64,000 nucleotides of DNA from Micromonospora sp. NBC_01740 (GCF_035920365.1 NZ_CP109150.1:434001-498000); one strand, 5' to 3'; positions 34,537 through 43,333 are shown, numbered from the stretch's first letter. Made by a program: numbers and translations. The notes: generated by a model not told the origin, from the sequence alone.

Positions 34537-35632
34537 CCACTCCCACCTGGGCGATGTCCTCCGCGTACAGCCGGGTCCGGTCGTCGGCGGAGAGGTGGCA
34601 GGCCACCAGGTGGCCGGGCGCGCCCGCCGGGCGCAGCTCCGGGACCTCGGTGCGGGACCGGTCGCCGTTGCGGTCGGCGTAGCGGCAGCGCGGGTGGAAG
34701 GCGCAGCCGGACGGCAGGTTGATCAGGCTCGGCGGGTTGCCCTTGATCGGCACCAGGTCCGCGTCCGCGTCGCCGTGCAGCGAGGGCACGCTGGAGAGCA
34801 GACCCCAGGTGTACGGGTGCTGCGGCCGGCGGAGCACCTGCTCGACGCTGCCGTGCTCGACGGCCCGCCCGCCGTACATGACCAGCACCTCGTCCGCGAC
34901 CTGGCTGACCACGCCCAGGTCGTGGGTGATCAGGATGATCGCGGAGTTGAACTCGGCCTGGAGGTCGGCCAGCAGGTCGAGGATCTGCGCCTGCACCGTC
35001 ACGTCCAGGGCGGTGGTCGGCTCGTCGGCGATCAGCAGGTCCGGGTCGTTGACCAGCGCCATGGCGATCATCGCCCGCTGCCGCATGCCCCCGGAGAACT
35101 CGTGCGGGTACTGGTCGAAGCGGCGGGCCGGCTGCGGGATGCCGACCCGGCCCAGCATGTCCACCGCGCGCTGGCGGGCCTCGCGCCTGCCGGCCTTCGG
35201 GTGGTGCACCCGGTACGCCTCGGCGATCTGCCGGCCCACCGTGTAGTACGGGTGCAGCGCGGACAGCGGATCCTGGAAGATCATCGCAATGTCCCGGCCG
35301 CGCAGCCGGCGTACCTCCTCGTCCGGCAGGCCGACGAGCTGGCGGCCGCCGACGGAGATCTCCCCGGTGATGCTGGTCCGCTTGGCGCTGTGCAGCCCGA
35401 GGATGGCCAGCGAGGTGACGCTCTTGCCCGAGCCGGACTCACCGACGATGCCGAGGGTGCGTCCCCGGGCCACCTCGAACGACACCCCGTCGACGGCGCG
35501 CACCACGCCGTCCTCGGTGTCGAACCGGACCCGCAGGTCGCTCACCCGCAGGTAGGGGTCCTGGCCGGAGCGCTGCTCCGGCACGTTGGGGCGGTCCGGT
35601 TTCCCGGACGGCGCCGACTCCGGCCTGTCCAC
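34529..35632 (-). CDS. Oligopeptide ABC transporter ATPase, OppD/DppD type
   Basis: A 367-residue ATPase, the first gene of the opp operon. Walker [20 protein letters not shown], signature [15 protein letters not shown], Walker [13 protein letters not shown] and H-loop [10 protein letters not shown] are visible. The C-terminal extension has the paired cysteines [13 protein letters not shown] 35632 follows GGGAGG at good spacing; I prefer it to ATG 35674 fourteen codons earlier. The upstream 227 bases, shared with a divergent Uma2 gene, must hold the operon promoter, but I could not pick a reliable -10. Confidence 0.93.
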   Translation of the reverse strand: MDRPESAPSGKPDRPNVPEQRSGQDPYLRVSDLRVRFDTEDGVVRAVDGVSFEVARGRTLGIVGESGSGKSVTSLAILGLHSAKRTSITGEISVGGRQLVGLPDEEVRRLRGRDIAMIFQDPLSALHPYYTVGRQIAEAYRVHHPKAGRREARQRAVDMLGRVGIPQPARRFDQYPHEFSGGMRQRAMIAMALVNDPDLLIADEPTTALDVTVQAQILDLLADLQAEFNSAIILITHDLGVVSQVADEVLVMYGGRAVEHGSVEQVLRRPQHPYTWGLLSSVPSLHGDADADLVPIKGNPPSLINLPSGCAFHPRCRYADRNGDRSRTEVPELRPAGAPGHLVACHLSADDRTRLYAEDIAQVGVAR

Positions 35633-35859
35633 GACCGCCTCCCTCAGCGACGAAGAGAACTTACAGGAAAGCACTGAGGGTGAAAATAAGCTACATAACC
35701 GGAGCTGTCAGCGGGCCACAGCGTAACGACTCTGCAACGGGCGTGAACAGCCCTCACCTCGGCATTCACCGGCGTTGACCTCACGCCCCCGGACAGCGGG
35801 TGCGACGATGGGCGCGGCAGTCCCGCAAGGATGTCCCCCGGCACGAGGTGGAGGTGACG

Positions 35860-36408
35860 ATGACCGCGGCGGTGTTCGGCCACGACGGCCCGTGGAGTGA
35901 AGAGGAGTACCTCGCCCTCGGCGAGACGCAGCAGCGCGTCGAACTCTTCGACGGGAGCCTTCACGTGACCCCAGCCCCCACGCCCCGCCACCAGAACATC
36001 TCCGGTGAGCTGCGGGCCGCCTTGCGAGGACCAACGCGGGAAGCCGGCCTCCGCGTCCTGGAAGCGGTGAACGTCCGGCTCCGGCCGGGGCGCATCCCCA
36101 TCCCGGACCTCGTCGTCACGGCCCCGATCGACCTCGACGACCCCTGGATCGAGGCGGCCGACGTGAAGCTGGTCTGCGAGATCATCTCGCCGGGCAACGC
36201 GGCCACCGACAAGGTGCTCAAGATGCACTACTACGCGGCGGCCGGTATCGAGTGGTATCTCCTGGTGGAGCAGGAGACGCTGAGCGTGCACGTCTACCAG
36301 CGGCAGGGCGCCCACTACGTCGAGCGGTCGGTGACCAAGGCCGGCGAGACGCTGGAGCTGACCGAGCCGGTCCGGGCCACGATCCGGCCGGCGGACCTGC
36401 TCGCCTGA
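35860..36408 (+). CDS. Uma2-family (DUF820) putative PD-(D/E)XK nuclease
   Basis: A 182-residue protein of the Uma2 family, common in actinomycetes and cyanobacteria, whose fold is a restriction-endonuclease-like domain. Visible: WSEEEYLAL, then RVELFDGSL with the first acidic residue, TPRHQNISGELRAAL, IPIPDLVVT with the Asp, and LVCEIISPGNAATDKVLKMHYYAAAGIEWYLLV with Glu and Lys of the active site. ATG 35860 has GAGG about six bases upstream; GTG 35854 is possible. Real substrates in cells are unknown. A second Uma2-like gene lies at 52248. Confidence 0.88.
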   Translation: MTAAVFGHDGPWSEEEYLALGETQQRVELFDGSLHVTPAPTPRHQNISGELRAALRGPTREAGLRVLEAVNVRLRPGRIPIPDLVVTAPIDLDDPWIEAADVKLVCEIISPGNAATDKVLKMHYYAAAGIEWYLLVEQETLSVHVYQRQGAHYVERSVTKAGETLELTEPVRATIRPADLLA

Positions 36409-36714
36409 CGGGCCACCGCCGCGGGACGCTTTTCGGGTGAGCCGCTCCGGTACGCCGGACAGGCGCCGGGTGAGGTTCTTAACATCCGGACATCGATCAT
36501 CGTGCGGGGCTTTCCACCGGCCGGGACACACGGGACACTGCCTTGCGCGGACGGCTCGCGAAGATCGGCGTAACGTGTGTCACTTAGCTGCGCCGTATCA
36601 CCGGCGCGGTCGTTGGTGTGCGCATGACGTGGCAAGCGGGTGCGGGTCTGCCGGTCCGCGTTGCCGACCGGAACTTGATCCGCCCGTGAGGGTCCTGTCA
36701 GGGAGACGACTCTA
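36409..36714 (+). promoter_or_regulatory. sdh upstream region
   Basis: The 306 bases before sdhC contain an AT-richer patch with TAACGT and a GTGTGTCAC sequence (36571-36583), two GGGACAC repeats near 36525-36536, and a small hairpin GCGCCG/CGGCGC (36590-36607) that would lie in the leader. I could not assign a promoter with confidence and see no extra gene. Confidence 0.4.
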
Positions 36715-37521
36715 ATGACATCAACGGCAACGAGGCCGCGGGGAGCGCGGGCGCGCGCCGCCATCGCGGCGAAGACGTTGCGAACCGACCGCTGGTGGCT
36801 CGCCCCGCTGATCACCGTGATCGGGCTCAGCGCGTGGGTGGCGTACGCGACGGTCCGGGTCTTCATGCACAAGTGGTACTGGGTCGAGGACTTCCACTAC
36901 CTGACCCCGTTCTACTCGCCCTGCGTGACCGAGCGGTGCGTGGAGGGCGCCTCCCACTTCGGACGGTTCCTGCCCGGCTGGTGGATCATCCCGGACGCGG
37001 CGCTGACGCTGCCGTTCCTGCTGCTGTTCCGGCTCACCTGCTACTACTACCGCAAGGCCTACTACCGGTCGTTCTGGCTGTCGCCGCCCGCCTGCGCGGT
37101 CCCCGACGGGCACAAGTCCTACGGCGGCGAGACCCGGTTCCCGCTGCTGGGCCAGAACCTGCACCGCTACTTCTTCTACGCCGCCGCGATCATCTCGCTG
37201 ATCAACACCTGGGACGCGGTCCTGGCCTTCCACTCCCCCAAGGGCTTCGGGTTCGGGCTGGGCAACATCGTCCTGCTCCTGAACGTGGTCATGCTGTGGG
37301 CGTACACGATCTCCTGCCACTCGTGCCGGCACATCATCGGCGGGCGGCTCAAGCACTTCTCCAAGCACCCGGTGCGCTACCGGGCCTGGAGCTTCGTCTC
37401 CGCCCTGAACGTCCGGCACATGCAGCTCGCCTGGATCACCCTCGGCACGCTGGCCCTGACGGACTTCTACGTCATGGCGGTCGCGGCCGGCTGGTTCAAC
37501 GACCTGCGGTTCATCAACTAG
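36715..37521 (+). CDS. sdhC: Succinate dehydrogenase membrane anchor (cytochrome b-type subunit)
   Basis: A 268-residue integral membrane protein with about five helices, directly before sdhA and sdhB. The sequence (HKWYWVEDFHYLTPFYSPC..., then FGRFLPGWWIIPDAALTLPFLLLFRLTCYYYRKAYYRSFW) matches the single-anchor type of the actinobacterial Sdh1 complex; several His residues (HRYFFY, SCHSCRHIIGGRLKHFSKH, RHMQ) could bind heme. It anchors the dehydrogenase and passes electrons to menaquinone. ATG 36715 follows GGGAGACGA. The next gene begins 12 bases after its stop. Confidence 0.9.
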   Translation: MTSTATRPRGARARAAIAAKTLRTDRWWLAPLITVIGLSAWVAYATVRVFMHKWYWVEDFHYLTPFYSPCVTERCVEGASHFGRFLPGWWIIPDAALTLPFLLLFRLTCYYYRKAYYRSFWLSPPACAVPDGHKSYGGETRFPLLGQNLHRYFFYAAAIISLINTWDAVLAFHSPKGFGFGLGNIVLLLNVVMLWAYTISCHSCRHIIGGRLKHFSKHPVRYRAWSFVSALNVRHMQLAWITLGTLALTDFYVMAVAAGWFNDLRFIN

Positions 37522-37533
37522 AGGGCCCCTGAC

Positions 37534-39462
37534 ATGACCAACACAACGCGAATCGAACGACACCACTACGACGTCGTCGTGATCGGGGCCGGCGGCGCCG
37601 GCCTGCGCGCGGCGATCGAGGCCCGCCTCGCCGGCAAGAAGACCGCGATCATCTCCAAGTCGCTCTTCGGCAAGGCACACACGGTGATGGCCGAGGGCGG
37701 CGCCGCCGCCGCGATGGGGAACGTGAACAGCCGGGACAACTGGCAGGTGCACTTCCGCGACACGATGCGCGGCGGCAAGTTCCTCAACAACTTCCGGATG
37801 GCCGAGCTGCACGCGAAGGAGTCGCCGCAGCGGATCTGGGAGCTGGAGACGTACGGTGCGCTCTTCGACCGCACCAAGGACGGGAAGATCTCGCAGCGCA
37901 ACTTCGGTGGCCACGAGTACCCCCGCCTGGCGCACGTCGGCGACCGGACCGGCCTGGAGCTGATCCGCACCCTCCAGCAGAAGATCGTGTCGCTCCAGCA
38001 GGAGGACAAGCGCGACCACGGCTCGTACGACGCCCGGATCAAGGTCTTCTCCGAGACCACGATCACCGAGCTGCTGCTCGACGGCGACCGGGTCGCCGGC
38101 GCGTTCGGCTACTACCGGGAGTCCGGCGAGTTCGTCCTCTTCGAGGCGCCCGCGGTGGTGCTGGCGACCGGCGGCGTCGGCCGCTCCTACAAGGTCACCT
38201 CGAACTCCTGGGAGTACACGGGTGACGGGCACGCGCTCGCGCTGCGGGCCGGCGCGACGCTGATCAACATGGAGTTCCTCCAGTTCCACCCGACCGGCAT
38301 GGTCTGGCCGCCCTCGGTGAAGGGCATCCTGGTCACCGAGTCGGTGCGCGGCGACGGCGGCGTGCTGAAGAACTCCGACGGCAAGCGGTTCATGTTCGAC
38401 TACGTCCCCGACGTCTTCCGCAAGCAGTACGCGGAGACCGAGGAGGAGGCGGACCGCTGGTACACCGACCCGGACAACAACCGGCGACCGCCGGAGCTGC
38501 TGCCGCGCGACGAGGTGGCCCGGGCGATCAACAGCGAGGTCAAGGCCGGGCGGGGCACGCCGGCGGGCGGCGTCTACCTGGACATCGCCTCCCGCAAGCC
38601 GGCGGAGGAGATCCGCCGCCGCCTGCCGTCGATGTACCACCAGTTCAAGGAGCTGGCCGACGTCGACATCACCAAGGAGCCGATGGAGGTCGGGCCGACC
38701 TGTCACTACGTGATGGGCGGTGTCGAGGTCGACCCGGACAGCGGGGCCGCGTTCGGCCACGTGCGGGGGCTCTTCGCCGCGGGCGAGGTGTCCGGCGGCA
38801 TGCACGGCTCCAACCGGCTCGGCGGCAACTCCCTGTCCGACCTGCTGGTGTTCGGCAAGCGCGCGGGCGGCCACGCCGCCACGTACGCCGACAGCCTCCC
38901 CGCGCGCCCGAAGGTGGGCGTCGCCGCCGTGGAGGCCGCGGTGGAGACGGCCCTGGCCCCGTTGCAGCGGGACACCGGCGAGAGCCCGTACACCCTCCAG
39001 CAGGACCTCCAGGCGGTGATGGGCGACCTGGTCGGCATCATCCGGCGCGAGGGCGAGCTGGTCGACGCGCTGGGCAGGCTGGCGGAGCTGCGGGAGCGGG
39101 TGGCGAAGGTCAGCGCGAGCGGCGGCCGGCGCTACAACCCGGGCTGGCACCTGGCGCTCGACCTGCGCAACATGCTGGTGGTCTCGGAGTGCACCGCGAA
39201 GGCGGCGCTGGAGCGGCGCGAGTCGCGCGGCGGGCACACCCGGGAGGACCACCCGGCGATGGATCCGGCGTGGCGTCGGGTCAACCTGGTCTGCTCCCTC
39301 GACGGCGACGCGGTGCGCCTGGAGCGCAAGCCGCTGCCGAGGATGCGCCCGGAGCTGATCGGCCTCTTCGACCGCGCGGAGCTGGCCAAGTACCTCACGG
39401 ACGAGGAACTCGCCGAGTTCGACGCCCAGGTCGCCGACGTCGAGACCGAGAAGGAGCGCTGA
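37534..39462 (+). CDS. sdhA: Succinate dehydrogenase flavoprotein subunit
   Basis: A 642-residue FAD protein that oxidises succinate to fumarate on the cytoplasmic face of the membrane. The dinucleotide motif VVIGAGGAGLRAAIEA is near the N-terminus; KAHTVMAEGG holds the His that binds FAD covalently in this family. FHPTGMVWPP and MHGSNRLGGNSLSDLLVFG supply substrate-site residues. The C-terminal helical domain ends AEFDAQVADVETEKER. It lies three bases before sdhB, so the operon is tight. The sequence is of the actinobacterial Sdh1 type rather than the E. coli type. Confidence 0.96.
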   Translation: MTNTTRIERHHYDVVVIGAGGAGLRAAIEARLAGKKTAIISKSLFGKAHTVMAEGGAAAAMGNVNSRDNWQVHFRDTMRGGKFLNNFRMAELHAKESPQRIWELETYGALFDRTKDGKISQRNFGGHEYPRLAHVGDRTGLELIRTLQQKIVSLQQEDKRDHGSYDARIKVFSETTITELLLDGDRVAGAFGYYRESGEFVLFEAPAVVLATGGVGRSYKVTSNSWEYTGDGHALALRAGATLINMEFLQFHPTGMVWPPSVKGILVTESVRGDGGVLKNSDGKRFMFDYVPDVFRKQYAETEEEADRWYTDPDNNRRPPELLPRDEVARAINSEVKAGRGTPAGGVYLDIASRKPAEEIRRRLPSMYHQFKELADVDITKEPMEVGPTCHYVMGGVEVDPDSGAAFGHVRGLFAAGEVSGGMHGSNRLGGNSLSDLLVFGKRAGGHAATYADSLPARPKVGVAAVEAAVETALAPLQRDTGESPYTLQQDLQAVMGDLVGIIRREGELVDALGRLAELRERVAKVSASGGRRYNPGWHLALDLRNMLVVSECTAKAALERRESRGGHTREDHPAMDPAWRRVNLVCSLDGDAVRLERKPLPRMRPELIGLFDRAELAKYLTDEELAEFDAQVADVETEKER

Positions 39463-39465
39463 CGC

Positions 39466-40563
39466 ATGGGTAACCAGAACCCCCAGGGGCCCGGGAAGCC
39501 GGGCGCGAAGCGCCAGTTCCGCATCTGGCGCGGCGACGAGAACGGCGGCGACCTCCAGGACTACATGGTGGAGGTCAACGAGGGCGAGGTGGTCCTCGAC
39601 GTCATCCACCGGCTCCAGGCGACCGACGCCCCCGACCTGGCCTGCCGCTGGAACTGCAAGGCCGGCAAGTGCGGCTCCTGCTCGATGGAGATCAACGGCA
39701 AGCCGCGGCTGAGCTGCATGACCCGGATGTCCACCTTCACGGAGGACGAGACGGTCACGGTCACCCCGCTGCGCACCTTCCCGGTGATCCGGGACCTGGT
39801 CACCGACGTCTCGTTCAACTACGAGAAGGCGCGGGAGACGCCGGCGTTCGCGCCGCCGGCCGACCTGGCGCCCGGCGAGTACCGGATGCAGCAGGTCGAC
39901 GTGGAGCGCTCGCAGGAGTTCCGCAAGTGCATCGAGTGCTTCCTGTGCCAGAACGTCTGCCACGTGATCCGGGACCACGAGGAGAACAAGCAGGCGTTCT
40001 CGGGGCCGCGGTACTTCATCCGGGCGGCCGAGCTGGACATGCACCCGCTGGACGCGAAGAGCGACCGCAAGGAGTACGCGCAGGCCGAGCAGGGTCTCGG
40101 ATTCTGCAACATCACCAAGTGCTGCACCGAGGTCTGCCCCGAGCACATCAAGATCACCGACAACGGGATCATCCCCATGAAGGAACGGGTCGTCGACCGC
40201 AGGTACGATCCCCTCGTGTGGCTTGGTAGCAAGATCTTCCGGAGGGGTCAGGTGCCTCAGACCATCGTGACCAGCGAACACGCCAGCGGCGCGGTCCGCG
40301 GCAGCGCCGCCCACGGGGGCGTGCACTCGCACGCGGGCGGCTCCCACGACCCGCGGGCCGAGGTGCAGGCGCAGCGCGGCGTCAACTGGGACCGCGAGGT
40401 GCCGAGGCCGACCGCGCCCGCCGTCGACGACCACGGCAGGCTGCCGCTGACGGAGCTCACCTTCGACCGGGCGGCGGCGCCGTCGCCGTTCGGCGACGAC
40501 GTGACCTTCCCGCTGCCGCCGGAGCACCTGAACTTCGCCCACCCGGAGCAGGACAAGCACTGA
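39466..40563 (+). CDS. sdhB: Succinate dehydrogenase iron-sulfur subunit with long His-rich C-terminal extension
   Basis: A 365-residue electron-transfer subunit, about 100 residues longer than usual. The normal part has the 2Fe-2S site CRWNCKAGKCGSC...C, the 4Fe-4S site CIECFLCQNVC and the 3Fe-4S region CNITKCCTEVCPEH, ending near KERVVDRRYDPLVWLGSKIFRR. After that comes a tail (263-365) rich in His, Gly and Pro (HGGVHSHAGGSHDPR). GGAGGGGTCAG directly before GTG 40252 resembles a ribosome-binding site, so the tail might also be made as a separate 103-residue peptide. Reading frame and codon bias stay the same, which argues against a frameshift. Confidence 0.93.
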   Translation: MGNQNPQGPGKPGAKRQFRIWRGDENGGDLQDYMVEVNEGEVVLDVIHRLQATDAPDLACRWNCKAGKCGSCSMEINGKPRLSCMTRMSTFTEDETVTVTPLRTFPVIRDLVTDVSFNYEKARETPAFAPPADLAPGEYRMQQVDVERSQEFRKCIECFLCQNVCHVIRDHEENKQAFSGPRYFIRAAELDMHPLDAKSDRKEYAQAEQGLGFCNITKCCTEVCPEHIKITDNGIIPMKERVVDRRYDPLVWLGSKIFRRGQVPQTIVTSEHASGAVRGSAAHGGVHSHAGGSHDPRAEVQAQRGVNWDREVPRPTAPAVDDHGRLPLTELTFDRAAAPSPFGDDVTFPLPPEHLNFAHPEQDKH

Positions 40564-40577
40564 CGTGCGCTGACGAC

Positions 40578-40612
40578 GACGGGGGCCGCGGCTGATGCCG
40601 CCGGCCCCCGTC
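40578..40612 (+). terminator. sdh operon terminator
   Basis: GACGGGGGCCGCGGC (40578-40592) pairs with 40597-40612 with one bulged base, around TGAT; the stem is followed by CTCTTTC. It lies 15 bases after the sdhB stop and before the convergent Nudix gene. Confidence 0.8.
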
Positions 40613-40640
40613 CTCTTTCGGCCCGGATGTCCGCTTCCGC

Positions 40641-41081
40641 TCAGGCGGCGGCCAGGATGGGCCGGAGGGCCGCGACGATGGGTGCGTCGGCCGGGAGCCA
40701 GGTGACGGTGTCCAACTCGTCGGCGGAGAGCCAGCGCAGCGCCGAGTGTTCGAGGGCCTGCGGCTGGTCGTCGTGCAGCAGGCGGGCCGCGTACACCTTG
40801 AGCACCGAGCGGCCGTGGGCCATCCGGACGTTGCGGCCCACCCGGTCGCCGATCTCCACGCGTACGGCCAACTCCTCGGCGCACTCGCGGGCGAGCGCGG
40901 CGGTCTCGCTCTCGCCCGGCTCCACCTTGCCGCCGGGAAACTCCCACATGCCCGCCACCTCGGGCGGGGCGGAGCGGGCGCAGGCGAGCACCCGGCCGTC
41001 CCTGATGATCGCCGCCCCGACGATCACCCTGAGGTCCCGTCGCTCGGCCTGCCCGCCGCCATTCGCCCGTTCGGTCCGCAC
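40641..41081 (-). CDS. Nudix hydrolase, MutT/8-oxo-dGTPase-like
   Basis: A 146-residue Nudix hydrolase. The Nudix box GGKVEPGESETAALARECAEEL is complete, with the metal-binding RExxEE glutamates. The upstream MWEFPGGK and the C-terminal LRWLSADELDTVTWLPADAPIV resemble MutT-type enzymes that clean oxidised nucleotides, though other pyrophosphate substrates are possible. The N-terminus starts at GTG 41081. It is convergent with sdhB across the sdh terminator and divergent from the PCD-like gene. Confidence 0.9.
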   Translation of the reverse strand: MRTERANGGGQAERRDLRVIVGAAIIRDGRVLACARSAPPEVAGMWEFPGGKVEPGESETAALARECAEELAVRVEIGDRVGRNVRMAHGRSVLKVYAARLLHDDQPQALEHSALRWLSADELDTVTWLPADAPIVAALRPILAAA

Positions 41082-41264
41082 GGGCGTCCAGCGTGCCAGA
41101 TCAATCGGCGGTTTGGGTAGCGTGGCCGACCGTCAGGGCAGGAGAACCCGGAAGTGTGGGCGTGGACACACCCAGCATGCGAGGACAGACTAGAAGGCAC
41201 CGACAAGACACGGGACGGCGACGATTTGGCCACAAGCCGGCAACGGCGCCTGGGAGGTGCGGTG

Positions 41265-41570
41265 ATGCGCGCGCTGTTCAGCAGTCGATCCAAGCACGAC
41301 TACCTCGACGACGCTCTCACCCTGCTCCCCGGCTGGATCCGCGAGGGTGAGCAGATCCGACGCACCCTCGTCATCGACGACTCGCAGCACGCCGCCCTCA
41401 CCGAGCGGGTGAAGGTGGTCGCCGACGCGCTGCACCTGCGTCCGGAGATCAGCCGCCTGGCCGACCAGACCCGCATCCGGGTGGGACACGGCAACGCGCC
41501 GCTGACCGAGGGGGAGGTCCTGCTGGCCGCCCGCATCGAGGACGCCTACCGCGCGGTCACCCAGCCCTGA
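41265..41570 (+). CDS. Degenerate pterin-4a-carbinolamine dehydratase-like protein
   Basis: A 101-residue protein whose overall pattern follows pterin-4a-carbinolamine dehydratase: LLPGWIREGEQIRRTLVIDD, then VKVVADALHLRPEISRLADQTRIRV, then LTEGEVLLAARIEDAY. The usual catalytic HHP triad is missing: the position reads LRPE. It therefore may have lost the dehydratase activity and kept a binding or partner role, or belong to a sister family. ATG 41265 has GGGAGG seven bases upstream. No phenylalanine hydroxylase gene is visible nearby. Confidence 0.6.
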   Translation: MRALFSSRSKHDYLDDALTLLPGWIREGEQIRRTLVIDDSQHAALTERVKVVADALHLRPEISRLADQTRIRVGHGNAPLTEGEVLLAARIEDAYRAVTQP

Positions 41571-41610
41571 CCCCGTTCCGCCCGGGGCGTCGGCCCGGGG
41601 CGTCGGCCGC

Positions 41611-42003
41611 TCAGGCGGCGTCCTGGGGATACCAGCGCAGCTCGACGGAGTTGCCGTCCGGATCCCGCACGTAGAGCGAGGTGGCGCTGCCCCGCGCGCC
41701 GAACCGGCCCACCGGCCCCTCGATCACCGCGAAGGCACCCGACGCGACGACCTCCGCCCAGTCCAGCGGCTCCACCACCAGACAGAAGTGGTCGACGTTG
41801 GATTCGCCCCGGTCCCGGCGCACGAGGTCGATGATGGTCCCCGCGTCGACCCGTACCGAGGGGAACGGGACCGCGCCGGCCCGCCACTGGTCGACCCGCA
41901 CCGGGGCCAGGCCGAGCAGCCCGCAGTAGAAGTCCAGCGCGCGCTCCACGTCGGTCACGTTGAGCACCAGGTGGTCGAAGCCCGTGACCCGTACCGCGCT
42001 CAC
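41611..42003 (-). CDS. VOC-family (glyoxalase/bleomycin-resistance-like) protein
   Basis: A 130-residue protein with the paired beta-alpha-beta-beta-beta modules of the vicinal-oxygen-chelate family. FDHLVLNVTDVERALDFYCGLLGL opens the first module; VDHFCLVV opens the second; and LYVRDPDGNSVELRWY carries the final metal-ligand Glu. Members include glyoxalases, dioxygenases and drug-binding proteins; the substrate is unknown. GTG 42003 overlaps the DUF1801 stop (GTGA) and has GGAGGTCAG just upstream, so it is the second gene of a two-gene operon. A LysR gene is divergent upstream. Confidence 0.9.
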   Translation of the reverse strand: MSAVRVTGFDHLVLNVTDVERALDFYCGLLGLAPVRVDQWRAGAVPFPSVRVDAGTIIDLVRRDRGESNVDHFCLVVEPLDWAEVVASGAFAVIEGPVGRFGARGSATSLYVRDPDGNSVELRWYPQDAA

Positions 42004-42362
42004 CTGACCTCCAGAGCGTGGGCCTGGCGCAGCCAGTCGGTGAACAGGGCGGGGTCGACGTCGGCGAGGGTGCGCAGCTTGACGGAGGCCATCTGCCGGG
42101 CGCCGGCGACCAGCCGCCCCGACGGGTCGGTGACCTCGCCACCACGCCACAGCCCGAAGGTGACGTACGAGCCGTACGCCTTCACGAGGCAGACGGGGCG
42201 CCGACCCGGCCGGTCGCCGAGGCCCCAGACCGGGTGTCCGTGCCACACCGCCCCGTTCGCCCCCGGCAGGGCCGCCTCGATGACGGGGCGTAGCTTCTCG
42301 CCGATCTCCCGCAGCGGGGCGTCGAGATCGGCCAGGTAGTCGGTGACTGTCGTCGTTTCCAT
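42000..42362 (-). CDS. DUF1801-domain protein
   Basis: A 120-residue protein beginning METTTVTDYLADLDAPLREIGEKLRPVIEAALPGANGAVWHGHPVWGLG, the typical start of the DUF1801/YdhG-like fold. FGLWRGGEVTDPSGRL and SVKLRTLADVDPALFTDWLRQA complete it. Biochemical function is not established for the family. ATG 42362 has TGAGGGGC at the right distance. It is co-expressed with the VOC gene by a four-base overlap and divergent from a LysR gene across a palindrome at 42415-42439. Confidence 0.85.
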   Translation of the reverse strand: METTTVTDYLADLDAPLREIGEKLRPVIEAALPGANGAVWHGHPVWGLGDRPGRRPVCLVKAYGSYVTFGLWRGGEVTDPSGRLVAGARQMASVKLRTLADVDPALFTDWLRQAHALEVR

Positions 42363-42414
42363 GCCCCTCACGATCCGCCGGCCGGCGACGCCGACCAAGA
42401 CGCGATCGCACTAC

Positions 42415-42439
42415 CATCGTTGAGCCGGAGTCAACGATG
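42415..42439. promoter_or_regulatory. LysR-type operator palindrome overlapping the lysR start
   Basis: CATCGTTGA (42415-42423) and TCAACGATG (42431-42439) are perfect reverse complements around seven bases. It contains a T-N11-A core, the usual LysR-type recognition shape. TACCAT (42412-42417) overlaps its left arm as a possible -10, and its right arm ends in the proposed ATG of the LysR gene. Confidence 0.7.
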
Positions 42440-43333
42440 GGGCGGGACGTGCTGGAACGACACGAGCTGGAGACCTTCCTGACCCTCGCCGAGGAGTTGC
42501 ACTTCGGCCGGACGGCGGAGCGCCTGCGGGTGACCACCGGGCGGATCAGCCAGGTGGTCAGGAAGTTGGAACGCCGCGTCGGCGCCCCGCTCTTCACCCG
42601 TACCAGCCGGGTCGTCCAGCTCACCCCGATCGGGCGGCAACTCGCCGAGGACCTGGCGCCGCTGGTCGCCGGCATCGACGACGCCGTACGCCGGGCCGTC
42701 GACGCGGGACGGGGCGTGACCGGGCGGCTGCGGGTCGCCTTCCTCGGCGAGTGGACCGCCCCGACGCTGCTCAAGGCCGTCGCCCTGTTCTCGCAGCGCC
42801 ACCCAGACTGCCAGGTCGAGGTGCGGGAGGTGCAGCTCTTCAACTCCCGGCAGAGCCTGCTCGACGGTTCCGTCGACGTCCTGATGGCCGCGTATCCCTT
42901 CGACGGGATGGCCTGCGGTCCGGCGCTGCTGGAGGAGCGACGGTTGCTCGCGGTGACCGCCGGGCACCCGTTGACCCGGGAGGCGTCGGTCTCCCTGGAG
43001 ACGCTCGGCGACCACCCGGTGGTGCAGTACCCGGCCGTGACCTCGGCGGAGTTCAAGCGCGACCGCACCCCCGAGCGGACCCCGTCGGGGCGGCCGGTGC
43101 CGAAGGGGCCGGCGGGCAACACGTTCTCGGAGATGCTGACGCTGGTCGCGATGGGGCGGGGGGTGCTGCCGGTGGGCGAGCACACGCGCCGCTACTACCC
43201 GCGCCCCGACGTGGCGTACGTACCGATCCGGGACGCGCCACCGATCCGGCGGGGCCTGGTCTGGCGGGAGAGCAACGGCACGGCCCGGGTCCACGAGTTC
43301 GTGCGGGCCGCGACCGACGCGAACACGACCTGA
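42437..43333 (+). CDS. LysR-family transcriptional regulator
   Basis: A 298-residue regulator. The N-terminal winged helix (ELETFLTLAEELHFGRTAERLRVTTGRISQVVRKLERRVGAPLFTRTSR) is standard, though the recognition helix reads TTGRISQVVRKLE. The effector domain is the LysR type, starting RLRVAFLGEWTAP. The ATG at 42437 lies inside a perfect operator palindrome; GTG 42449 is an alternative start. It is divergent from the DUF1801-VOC operon, so by the usual LysR pattern it probably controls that operon and itself. The effector is unknown. Confidence 0.9.
   Translation: MGRDVLERHELETFLTLAEELHFGRTAERLRVTTGRISQVVRKLERRVGAPLFTRTSRVVQLTPIGRQLAEDLAPLVAGIDDAVRRAVDAGRGVTGRLRVAFLGEWTAPTLLKAVALFSQRHPDCQVEVREVQLFNSRQSLLDGSVDVLMAAYPFDGMACGPALLEERRLLAVTAGHPLTREASVSLETLGDHPVVQYPAVTSAEFKRDRTPERTPSGRPVPKGPAGNTFSEMLTLVAMGRGVLPVGEHTRRYYPRPDVAYVPIRDAPPIRRGLVWRESNGTARVHEFVRAATDANTT

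Noticed and set aside
36565..36590. A CRP/GlxR site (GTGTGTCAC) upstream of sdhC.
   Set aside because: Only three bases per side are symmetrical; it does not match TGTGA-N6-TCACA.
39466..40563. SdhB length explained by a frameshift that fused it to a downstream gene.
   Set aside because: Frame, codon bias and the absence of any recognisable second domain favour a genuine extension; a frameshift would more likely shorten than lengthen the frame.
36721..40947. A 1400-codon open frame antisense to sdhCAB.
   Set aside because: It is a by-product of high third-position GC; its translation is low-complexity and matches no family, while the opposite strand encodes three clear Sdh subunits.
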